A stretch of 64,000 nt of DNA from Symsagittifera roscoffensis (Eukaryota; Xenacoelomorpha; Acoela; Convolutidae): positions 19,142,509-19,206,508 of the forward strand of contig NC_087064.1 in NCBI RefSeq assembly GCF_963678635.1, read 5' to 3'. The notes under the pieces were generated by a model, which worked only from the letters and a program-made list of their open reading frames with translations, had not been told where the DNA came from and did no database searches. The position numbers were made by a program, and so were the translations under genes. Positions 53,364 to 63,700 of the stretch are shown here, piece after piece. Each line of letters starts with the position of its first letter. Positions within the stretch are counted from its first letter, which is position 1.

Positions 53364-54719
53364 TCAGCGGCGAGCATTTGTGCTTCTCTCCGGTAACACT
53401 TGCACTGTGACTTGATTCAAGTTGTCGTAGACCATTCTCTCACTCACTGGAATCCTGCTCGACTGAGCGAATCTCTCGCTTTCCTCTTCTCTGAAGGAGT
53501 CCAATTTAGTCAGTTTCTTATTATGCTTTTCTGTGTCCTCATTTTGACGTGCTCTCGACCGCCCTAACAGTTTAACGGTCAAATCCCTAAAATGTGCAGG
53601 ATTGATGCCCAAATTCTTCAAATTTTGCTTTTCCTTGTCTGTTTTTAGTTTGACATCGTCTCTATTTTTCCTGGTTTTCTTCTTTTTTGCTCCTTTTTGG
53701 GATGATTTGTTAACTTCTACAGCTTCCTGGTTTGACTCTTCTGCTTCAGGTGCACTGGCTCCCACTATATTTTCACGATCACTCAGACCCTCCTCCTCGC
53801 TTGAGCTTAAAATCTGCACTTGTTGGTAAGAAGTTCTCCACACCTGCAGTTGCTCTGGTGATAACAGCTCTTCTATGTTGTCTATTTGTCCATTTTTCAA
53901 ATCCAAGTCGCTCAACATTTTCTTCTTCACGGGATCCAAGCCTTGTGCAAGATGCGAGCTTGGATCTTCCTCGCTGACTTCGTCCGCCGAGGTATCTTCG
54001 CCTTCAGAAGAGACGTCTGTGTCTAGTTGCAAATTCGGGTCAACAAACTTCAGGGCTTTTCGTCTTTTCGATTCACTAATCGACTCAAAATCAACCGACT
54101 TTAATTTTGGGAGAGATGCTATTAAGTTAAGAGGATAATCTGAACTTTGAGTACAAGGATTTCCGTCCAAATAAATTGCAATAATGCCCTTTGGCAGTTC
54201 GTCCATATCTATTTGTTTTATTTTATTGTGAGACAAACAAAGAAACTTCAGCTTCTCCAGGCATAATAAACCTGTTATATGCTCTATTCGGTTATGTTGT
54301 AAATATAGATGAGTCAGCTTTGCACTGAAACATTCTAGGTTCTCAATCACCCGAATCTTCTCTCGGTCCAGTCTTAAATGACTCATACTTTCCGTGAGCC
54401 ACTCGGCTTTTTCTGCACTCGACAGCTTGTCCTCTTGCTCTTTGCTGTTGGCCAGTAGAGTTCGTCTCATAACAAGTTGGATATTTAGCTCGCAATCTGG
54501 CTCAGCATCAGCCTCCCAGTCCGGATACATGTCATCATAGCTCCCTATGAGGTCTTGTGGCTCTTCTGAGAATCGCAATTGCTTCTCATTGACCGCACTA
54601 GTCGATTCCAGGAGCTTCTCCTCGCTATTAATGCCGTCCGCTGGATTGTTTTTGTTCATTTGAGATCCAAAAATATCTGAAAAGTTAATCCGATCAAAAC
54701 AAACAGATGTTTTCTGCAT
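53364..54719 (-). CDS. LRRC46: LRRC46-like leucine-rich repeat protein
   Basis: Intronless frame of 451 codons from the ATG at 54719. Leucine-rich repeats lie around residues 120-215: SHLRLDREKIRVIENLECFS, LTHLYLQHNRIEHITGLLCL, LKFLCLSHNKIKQID, IIAIYLDGNPCTQSSDYPLN. The RLDREKIRVIENLE opening closely follows vertebrate LRRC46 (RLDREGITTIRNLEGLQ), a testis/sperm-flagellum protein. The rest is acidic and disordered, with a Lys-rich stretch (GAKKKKTRKNR). It is longer than human LRRC46 (about 320 aa), so a related LRR protein is possible. A TTAG acceptor-like site precedes the start by 7 nt. UBE2J2 ends about 610 bp upstream with a family A repeat between. Confidence 0.75.
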   Translation of the reverse strand: MQKTSVCFDRINFSDIFGSQMNKNNPADGINSEEKLLESTSAVNEKQLRFSEEPQDLIGSYDDMYPDWEADAEPDCELNIQLVMRRTLLANSKEQEDKLSSAEKAEWLTESMSHLRLDREKIRVIENLECFSAKLTHLYLQHNRIEHITGLLCLEKLKFLCLSHNKIKQIDMDELPKGIIAIYLDGNPCTQSSDYPLNLIASLPKLKSVDFESISESKRRKALKFVDPNLQLDTDVSSEGEDTSADEVSEEDPSSHLAQGLDPVKKKMLSDLDLKNGQIDNIEELLSPEQLQVWRTSYQQVQILSSSEEEGLSDRENIVGASAPEAEESNQEAVEVNKSSQKGAKKKKTRKNRDDVKLKTDKEKQNLKNLGINPAHFRDLTVKLLGRSRARQNEDTEKHNKKLTKLDSFREEESERFAQSSRIPVSERMVYDNLNQVTVQVLPERSTNARR

Positions 54720-54749
54720 CAAATTCCTAATTTTATTTTCTTATAATAT

Positions 54750-55212
54750 AGCCAACAGACAGTTGAAAAAGAGCAATGATGGCAAGTAAACAAAAAACTA
54801 CTGACTTGTTTTTTTGGAAAAAAAACAATTTTCGAGTTTCAAAAATAGATGCCCTTAAAGCTCTTTGAATTTCTGGAACAATTTATGACTGGCACTTTTT
54901 TGATTAAATTAACCAATTTGAGAAAACTGGATCAATAGTAAAATTTTTATTTCGTTGAGAAATCTGAAGACTAAATGTCACTTTCGAAACTAGAAGTCGA
55001 TCACATTTTTCGTGATCTCTACACTTTTGCAGTTCGTTAGTGTAGTTTGCCTTCCTTTTAACAAAGGAAATGAACTGAACTTCAAAAGATCAAAAGTCAA
55101 ACCGCGGAAAAGTAAATTTGAGCCTGAACAAACTTTCTGAACTTTTCTTAAAAAACACGAAAAAAAATCACCGCGAACTACATAAGAAACTGAACTAAGT
55201 TCATCGACTCTC
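54750..55212 (+). repeat. Family A repeat, copy 6
   Basis: ATAGCCAACAGACAGTTGAA through AACTAGAAGTCGATCACATT, AAAGTCAAACCGCGGAAAA and a degraded TATA end (GAACTACATAAGAAAC). It fills most of the spacer between UBE2J2 and LRRC46. Confidence 0.7.
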
Positions 55213-55327
55213 AATAATCTTAAATATCGAGCTTACTTCAAACTACTCATAAGAGGCGGAAAAGAATTGTTTACATAGTAGGGCTAAATTTTTAAATAGG
55301 TGACATTTTTAATTGCATAAATGTTTT

Positions 55328-57246
55328 CTACAGCTGCTCGTTAATAATCAACTTGCAGATATATTTCACAACTAAAGAGAAAGCGGCGAATCCCAACAGC
55401 ACCCCTAAGTTCATCAAGGCCCCTCCCCAGTTACCGTCCTGGTCGTTCGCGACCGCACCATTGTTTCTGTTCACTCCGCTGCCCATCGAGTTCCGAGAAC
55501 TCTGCAAAGACCTTTGAGAGGCGATTGATTTACTCATTTCTGCTTCTCTTTGCTTCAGTAAATCTCCTATTTTCTGAAAGAAAAAAGTTTTTTTTTTGTT
55601 GGAGTCTCAAAAAATTAAGTGTCAGCTTCGTTCAAATATCTTCTTCAACATACCTTGAAAAGTTCTGGAAATAACTCTTGGAATACCGGATCTCTGATGT
55701 TGAACTCCAAGCTTTGCAATGCAAACTGCCTTTTCTGCAACAAAAAGAACATTAAAAATTGCTTTAATAAATACATGCATTGAAGACGAATTGAAGCTCT
55801 ACCGTTTGATCAGAAGTTTCCAGGCTACCAAGAGTCGGCGCAGTTTCCAGCATGAAACTCAGCAAACCAATGAGAATAGTGGACACACACCAAGCGGGAT
55901 TCCAAGTGTCGGGGTGAAAATCACTGATGGACAGACACAGTCTGGTGTTTGTTTTAAACCTCCCATTCGGAGTGCACATCATGATAGACGGAGGTTTGAA
56001 TGGATAGTCATTCGAGAAAATTAGCTTCCCGTGGTAGTACCCACCTATGAAAAAACAAAACAGATTGCAACTAGCCAGATATGCTGATTAGACCAAATAT
56101 TATTTCATTTTTTTAATACCTGAATAGACGCTGTCAGATGGACCCTGAACGACGTAATGCCTAAAAATAATGATGAAAAGTAGTCTGCATAACGATATTT
56201 TATACAGATGCGAAGCAGAGCTTCGCATCAATTGCGATACAAAGCAAGCGCAGCATCACAAACTAGTTAATAGAAAATGAAATTAAAATTTTAGAAAAAC
56301 CTCAAGAAAAATAGTCATGTAACATAACAAACAGCATAAAATAAATCCTCAATTTTTTAACGAGCGGCCGACAATGCTTTCTTTGAGCCAAAAAGCCTCT
56401 CATTGATCCGAAAACAAAACAAAAGAAAGACAAACTATTTGGAAGACAAACGCCCATGAAGCGACACAAATCAAGGTAACTAAGCCAGTAAAACATAAGC
56501 CGAAACTATTTAGGCCCAATGAAACTTTTGCGCGGAGCAAAAAGATAATGTACAAAATCAGGGCTATTAATTTTTAAGTTACAGAAATACATAAAAAAAA
56601 CTTGCACCTGCGACTAAAACTGCTGCCCTCACAACGAATTTCCACAATGGGGCAACTAAGCCGACAAAACATAAGTCCGATAATTCAATTTTTCCCGAAG
56701 TTTTTAAATAATTTCATACATACTGAAAAAACAAGGTCCGGCCAGGACTCATGCCACATACATTAATGTACTGAGGCAACCGCGATACCTTTAGGTCAAG
56801 TGGGAAGCAGTCGCGAATGTTCTAAAGTCCATTAAGCTCAATTACAACAGATGCAAGCAAAGTTGTTTACCAGAAAAAAGTCTTAGTTCCCGAATACAAA
56901 ACACTTTCAGGTTAGCAGTGGTGAGCGCGACTTTTCTGTGAACACAAAATACGGGAATCGATCCTTAGATAAAAAATCCGTTGAAAATCGGTCTGAATAA
57001 AAAAAAACCACACCGAGCATATATTTATATATTCCTTACTGTTTTCGAAAGTCGGAACAACAATTACCATTCTAAAATGTTTGTAGGGAGAGGGGCTGCA
57101 ATGATGTAGGGAACAGGGTTCTTCATTAGTTGAATATAATCTTGTCTGAGTCGTGATGAAGCTGTATTTCCAACTCTTTTGACAGTAGATTTTTGGCTTT
57201 TTCGCTTCACAGGTTGCACCATATTTTCTACGTTTACATTAGCCAT
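55328..57246 (-). CDS. UBE2J2: UBE2J2, ER-anchored ubiquitin-conjugating enzyme
   Basis: Tail-anchored E2 of the UBC6 class that works in ER-associated degradation. Five exons: 57246-57068, 56160-56120, 56044-55803, about 55734-55656 and 55573-55328. Exon 1 has RLRQDYIQLMKNPVPYIIAA and LPTNILEW. Exon 2 continues HYVVQGPSDSVYSG. Exon 3 has GYYHGKLIFSNDYPFKPPSI, NGRFKTNTRLCLSISDFHPD (catalytic Cys in RLCLSI) and TWNPAWCVSTILIGLLSFML. Exon 4 has the family's QFALQSLEFNIRD. Exon 5 ends in one hydrophobic helix (LMNLGVLLGFAAFSLVVKYI), the ER anchor. A TACTAAT branch-point-like site and TATTGTAG acceptor precede the ATG by 13 nt. Confidence 0.94.
56210..56226. repeat. GCGAAGC/GCTTCGC hairpin motif
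   Basis: GCGAAGC AGA GCTTCGC, extended by one further base pair (T...A), in UBE2J2 intron 1. Confidence 0.7.
56712..56815 (-). repeat. tRNA-derived SINE-like repeat, family F copy 3
   Basis: Minus strand: TTGACCTAAAGGTATCGCGG (A-box-like), CATGAGTCCTGG (B-box-like) and CCTTGTTTTTTCAGTATG. In UBE2J2 intron 1, followed by a family C fragment near 56860. Confidence 0.6.
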
Positions 57247-57259
57247 TATGCAATGTTGG

Positions 57260-57900
57260 CTACAATATTATTAGTAGTTCATCACAGTTCAACTGAAATT
57301 GGTTATTTTATCTGAAATTACAAACATAATCATATGAAAGGTATTTGACGCTAACAAAAATCAGATGGTTAGAGTTTATAAAAAAAACTAAATTACAAAA
57401 GGGGCCCTTCCGTTTAGTTACGGTAAGTGCACAAGCTGGATAGGGCCATACCAGCGATATAAAAATGCATATATATCAGCAATGAAGTCATAAATCAGCA
57501 TTAAATGCATCGTCATAATGTTAATTTAACTGAGCCGTCCTTCCTCTACAATTGCTAGCCGAAGTTTCTTGACAAGTCTTTCATTACTTCACCCAGTCAA
57601 AAAGCCATTGGAATTTCAATAACTTGTGAAGAAATTACGGCTACCATTATAATCACTGACTTCTGAATTTTGTTAGCGTCAGAAACAAAAACGCATTCAA
57701 AATTATTGAACTTCCAATGACTAGGTGAAATAAGGAAAGACTTGTGAAGAAACTTCGGCTACCATCATAATCTCTGACCTTTTGATTTTTTTGAGCGTAC
57801 AATTTTCCTATTAGTGGACCATGAAAGTATGAATGAAAGCATAAATGATTTATTGTAGGCAGATCAATTTAGTGAGAGGAAGAATCTGACTCACAGTTTT
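57260..57900. other. Region upstream of UBE2J2
   Basis: Probable promoter and 5' region of UBE2J2. No clear TATA box or ORF. Two related AACTTGTGAAGAAATTACGG / GACTTGTGAAGAAACTTCGG blocks occur near 57620 and 57740. Confidence 0.45.
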
Positions 57901-57912
57901 GTCAAAAAAAAA

Positions 57913-58320
57913 TTGAAAAAGACATACACAAATAATAAAAGCCATGAAAAAGAAAGACGAGATCAACGAGTGCGCAGTCCGCTACTGTATGGATTAGCAA
58001 GAGTGCACAAACGAGGCACACCACTTGTCCTTTCTTTACCTGGTAGCTCATATGACCACCTTAATACAACATTTGCAAAATATTTCGATAAAGTTGAGGG
58101 TACTAACATAGAAAGGAACACTCAAATGTCCAGAAAATTTTGGAGAAACCTCGATTGGGCTCTGATGAAACTATAATTTCCCTTGATTTAAAGAGTTTGT
58201 ACACTAATGTCCCCTCACCAAGGCTGTTGAAATAGCCATAAGAAGGTTGTATGCGCCCACCAATCCTCCGGAACTATCTCGCAAAACTATAAAAATAATA
58301 ATAGGGATATTATAATAAAA
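57913..58320 (+). mobile_element. Degraded Penelope-like element reverse transcriptase fragment
   Basis: Plus-strand frames read SPLLYGLARVHKRGTPLVLS, then SSYDHLNTTFAKYFDKVEG and, after a frameshift near 58170, TIISLDLKSLYTNVP. The YGL.K.HK.GTPLRPI-like and SLYTNVP motifs are typical of Penelope-like retroelements. Stops and shifts follow; the YxDD region and GIY-YIG endonuclease are absent. Confidence 0.75.
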
Positions 58321-58900
58321 ACGAGTTTCTCCAATAGATGGAAGGGCTTATAAGGTCCCCCGGAAGTTTTAGTTTTTTAGTCTGTTTCGTTATATATCGA
58401 ATAAACTCCAAGTTTGTATTTTGTACTTTTCGGAACAAGATACACAGTAATTCCAGAAAAAGTCTGATAATTCTTTCCTGACGTTTACTCCAAAAGTGTT
58501 CACTTGGCTGCCAATTCGTTTATGTAGAAAAATAACTTGGCACCAAAATTATTGTTCACTGGATGACAGACGAACTTTTTGAAGTACGAACGATTCTTTT
58601 AATAAAACGCTGCTTTGTTTTGCTTGAAATTTTCGTTGATGCCAATATATTCTCTCCATGGAACGCTGGACTTTCCTTGAAACATTTTACTGAAGAGAAG
58701 AAAATCAAGCATCTCTCGAACAACAGAGGAAGTATTCTAAGGTACATGAGACGGTCTGTGTAGTCGGTGTTTATGTTAATCCTGTGACATTCGACCAGAA
58801 TTGACAAAAAACAGTTTCGGTTGGCTAGCCGCTAACCCAGAAAATTGGCAGCTTTAAAGGATTAGCGGTGTTATTTAGACGATTGGACGAATCGTGAAAG
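58321..58900. other. Unassigned AT-rich stretch
   Basis: No convincing gene or repeat. The small opposing frames at 58556-58807 overlap on both strands and look like chance. Confidence 0.4.
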
Positions 58901-60720
58901 CCAGAAGATTCTGGAAATTCTAAACTTTAAAATTTCGATTTGTGACGTCACACTTCCGAGAAACGTCGAAAACGGCCATTTTAGAAGAAATTCAAAAAAG
59001 AGAACACAACAACAACGATAGTTGCGAGAGAAACAACAAGAAATAGAAAAATACGACAGAGTATAAGTAGAGACCGCTCCGAGTTGTAACGATTGTGTTG
59101 CTACAATCGTTACAAAGCCATTCACTCCAACGGTGAAGTGTGGTAGAACCGTCAATTCAGCCTTCCGGAGAGGAAATAAGAGTGTTATTTCCCGGATTCA
59201 GGAATCCGAAGGGGCCTTGAGACCTGAACTCAAACTATTTTATACAAACTTTTAGCTTCCTGGTTATGTCCTGAATTGAATTTAGTTAACATCTGGATTC
59301 ATTTTCTGATTATGAGAAGCTAGGAGTTGAGGGAAAGGGTTGATTCATCTTCGATGGAGATGATGATTTTTATCTACTTGTAACATTCGTCTACTGCAGT
59401 CACACATGAGGCTTAAGAAAAATAGGCCCTATAACCACTGGCTCAAGGGTCAGGGACACCATCTCTTGTGTTTTTCTACCTCAAGAACGGTCGGAGCCAG
59501 TTCGGTTCGTTTGTGACATGAGACTACGACCCGTTACAGCTTAAAGGCTACTACTAAAATATCCCCCCACTCTAGAATTAGAAACGTCCCCATACTTAGG
59601 TCTCTAGATACCCAAAATACATGAACGCCGTTAAAAACCGGGTTGGAACAATCCGTTAAGTTGCTTTTTTATTAGACAGTGGAACTTTGATCCATTTCAG
59701 ATGGATCAACCTAAAACTCGCCTTACCTCAACATAACAATTATAAAACACACTCTAGGAATTTAAATTTGTACTCACATAGTAGCACGCTCAAGAAATGG
59801 GAAATAATCCAGTCGGTAGTTAACTCAAGAATTAAATAACGTAACTAAATGAGTCTAATGTTTTATAGTTTTAACAATGAGAACGAGTTTATACTCTAGA
59901 CAATAGTTTTCTTGTGAACCATTAGGACACTCAAGCTGTCCACCTTTCCACCGAAGGTTCACTCTAGTCCAGTTCCGAATAATACTCCAGTCGCTATAAT
60001 CCAATTCGAGGGAATGCTCTCGTCTCTGTCACAGATGGGACAGCTCTACTCTCGATTATTATAGTGATGGAAATTGCGAATAGCAATTTCCTACTGCTTT
60101 TTCTTACAACTTTCCCGCGTGTGCGACTCAATTGTTCTGAAATTGTTCTAACTTCTTTTTCTGATTTTCAGTTCTCGCGAGAAAATCGTGCATGACAGGT
60201 TCCATTCGAAATTTTGAAAAATTAAATTTCACTCCAAAATCAAGTGTTTTTTGCTCCTCTCAAGGTCAAACTTCCAAATATGACCGACTGGCACATACTC
60301 CCCGGACTCGAGATCGATGTCCTCATCGCGCGCTGTCTTCTGCCAGTGAGTCCCAGAAAAACCGAGTGTTGCTCAAGATACAGTGCCAGTGGTCATTTAC
60401 AGAAGTTTGCAGCAGATTTAAGCTTATCTACACCCCAAAATTCACAGCCATTTAAAATTTTCACACTATTGCTAAACAGCAACCAAAATCTGCATACACC
60501 TGCACCCTTGAATTTTCGCTTTTCAAGCCAATCATTTTCAATTTTGTCCTATTCAATCAGGAAATTGTCATGCAGCATTTCGATTTATATAATAAATATA
60601 GTATATTAGTAACAATATTTGCTTTGTTAAAATTTCTTTTTCGTGAATCCAAGTTTCACTCGGATCCACGCTCAAGCCCCCCTTCCCTCTCAAGACTCAA
60701 GATCCATCCGATTTGCCCAT
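58901..60720. other. Hairpin-rich unannotated region downstream of the unknown ORF
   Basis: Contains several perfect inverted repeats with small loops: 59084-59115 (13-bp stem, 6-nt loop), 59172-59192 (8 bp, 5 nt), 59193-59208 (7 bp, 2 nt), 59687-59709 (9 bp, 5 nt) and 60069-60091 (9 bp, 5 nt). It is less AT-rich than other intergenic DNA here and lacks copies of the local repeat families. It could be the long 3' part of the unknown gene, an end of a mobile element, or structured non-coding RNA. Confidence 0.5.
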
Positions 60721-63700
60721 TCATCTCGTACTCTTCGCCTTGGAGGTACTGCATCCTGAAGTGCTAGATGCGGCAAACTGTCTCAACAGTTCCTCTTCAT
60801 CATCGGAACTAATCACAATCTCCTCCCAAGCCTTCAGCTGTTCATAGGATCGCATCCATTCTCTCTGCTCCTGCAACCTCTTTGCTTGGTTGGGTAGTGC
60901 CTTCACCCTAGCTTCTCGGTTCAAGCAAAAGGAGTTGTGCAGGCTCAAGCTCACGTTCTTCGCCAGGTCTTCCTCTAGTATCGACTCCCTCGCTTTGGTA
61001 TTGTCTCTAGACATCTTACCCACTCTTTTCCATCCTGTCGTGATCGCATTACGATGGGTTAGCAGGGGTCTCTTGAAAGCTTCCGGCCCAATCTCGGCCT
61101 GGAACTGTCGATACTCTTTTTGATGTTTTCTCATGTGATCTTTCGTTGTCATGTACAACCAAGACGTCAGTGTCGCCCGAAACCATGGAAAGTACCTCAA
61201 GCGACTCCATACGTGCCTGACTTCCGTCGGTATGGCGAATACTTTGCACGCAGTCTCAAACAACTCGAGTCTCCTGCTGTAGTCTATCGCGTATATTGAC
61301 TCAGCCGTTGGCGTCGTCGCCTCCCGATACTTCGTTATATTCTCTTCTATCCATCTCAGAGCTAACATCGTACTCACTACTAAGAGCGTCACCTTCTGCC
61401 GGTGATCCGGTAGTCCGATCGACCGAATCTCTTCCACATCCCACACCAGGCAAAGGTTCTTGTGATCTGGATACCACACCGTTTGTGCCAAACAGTGGCA
61501 TGGGCATTCCCCATGAGAGATCTCAATGCTCCTGAGATTACGCTCCCCTGAGGCTTCCAAGAGAGGCTCAAGCTCCATCATTTTCTCGTGCATCGTGTCG
61601 TTGTCTTCCAGGTTCGGAGTACTTCCCACAGGTTTCCCGATCACGTTTTGTCTCTCGTGATCGCTTGTGTTTTCTCTTTCCAACTTCAGAAGATCTTCTC
61701 CCCAGATTTCGCTTAAGTCATCTCTCAATTCTTTTGGTACTGTCCCTTTGATTTTTCTCAACAACTTGTGCGAGTGAAGCGACATCCGAGCCAACCTCAC
61801 GCACTTGGGCACTGAGAAGGCCTTGTCCACCAGTATTCTCTGGCTGGACACTTCCACCATCGCCATGTGTAGCGGGTAGTGACTTCCGCACAAGTTGGCC
61901 ATCATTGACCCTATCAGCGATTTCGCGTTCAATGGCAAGCCATAAGCTTCGCTCATGGGAAATCCCATTTCCGCCTCAAGACCAACCTTCCAGCTCCGGA
62001 TGTGTTTTTGAGTCACCTGCAACACCCCGGGCCATGATTCTACGCTCAACGCCGTCACTAAATGATGTTCAGATTCCAGTCTCTCCAGTGCCTGCAGACC
62101 ACACATTCTCGAGAAGAATCCGAGAGCTGTCGCTATATTCACCGTGGTTCTCGCGTAACATTCCGCTATTATTTGCACTTCACTTTTCTCCCTTTCTGTG
62201 ATGTCTTCGAACCAAGTGACCAGGTCTTCTTTTTGAAACGACAGTATTCTGACGCATGACCGTCCATCGCAGATGTGCTCTCCGTTCCCACACGTCGAAT
62301 CCAGACAGCTACCCGGCTCCAATTTCTTTGCTGACCCGGGGTCGCTCGTCCTTTCGCTTGGCTCTTGCATCTGGGGCGTGATTAGCTTATGTAGCACACT
62401 CAACTTCGCCAGATCTTCATCTTCCGTTGGTGCTAACCTCACTCGCTCGGTAGTTTCCTCGATTAGACTCGCATGGGGATGTGGACACCAGGAGAGTCTT
62501 AGTAGCTTCCATATCACTCCCAAGTTCGTAGTTAACAAGCCATTTCCACCGCCCATGTTCACTTCAACTCTCTTGTTTGAGCGCGGTATGCTTATCACCT
62601 CTGGTGTTTTCTCAAGAGTCAGGCCCAGGCTCGGCCCCTCTTTCTCCACCGCGTCTATCTCCATTATTCTTTCTGTCCAAAACTTCAGTAGCTCCGCTAC
62701 CTCATGGTTTCTGTGGGCTCCTCCAGCTTCCGAGTCTAAAAAGGGATTGTAGGCTATTCCCATCACTCCAGACACATATTGGTATTCCCCCTTCTCACTG
62801 AGTCTCGAGTACTGTTCTGACGAGGCCAGGTTACGGTGAACATCATGTTCTTCCTCGAACTTCTTATTAGAGAACCTCCGTACCTCGTCCAGCTTTCGAT
62901 GGTTCTCTAAGGATAGTCTGGAACCATCTTCTTTCTCTATTCCTGTACTCTGATATACGTTCAAGATGATCGTTGAGACTCTTCTCTCCATGGTTTTACT
63001 TCCACTTGCTCTCTGGTGGCATGCCAGGATGGTGCTATCAGACATCATTGACATTATCCATCTCAAGAAACATGTGGCATCTTTTCTTCTAGCCAGGCTC
63101 AAGCCTGAATTGTCCCTGGCCACGTGTTGCATCAGTGCCTGATACACCTCTAGCTTCTTGCTTCCCAACTTCAGCCTGTCATACGAGGTCAATGTCTCCA
63201 ACTCTATTCCCACCAGGCTCCAGGTGAACATTAATTGTCCCGCAGTTCTAACGAAGGGATTCGCCATTAGTGGCGGTGCTGATGAGGATGTCCTCATCGC
63301 CTCTTCAAAATGATCCTTCAACAAACTCTGCCAGGACCTCTTCAGATGACTTGCCATCTCTATCTTATTAACCTCGGCTTTTTGCTGGGTGGCCCAATTG
63401 CGTCGCTTGCGAGCTATTCCACTGTCCAACTTCTTCAAGCAGTCCTCCATTTCCTTCAATGTTTCGAGGGCCACCCACCACGTCCGGGAAGTGTTCCTCG
63501 TCTTGTTCCTCTCCAATGGATCACTCGTCACTTGTTTGCCCATGTCCTGATGTGCCTTCGAGATCCATTCTTTGCCAATCTCCACTTCCCCTACCTGTCC
63601 GTTCGTTGAACCTCTCTTCACGTTTACCTTCTGAGGCTTGAAGTCTTCTTCTGACGTCGAACTGGCGGAAACCTCTATTTCCTTTTCTACTTCAAGTGGT

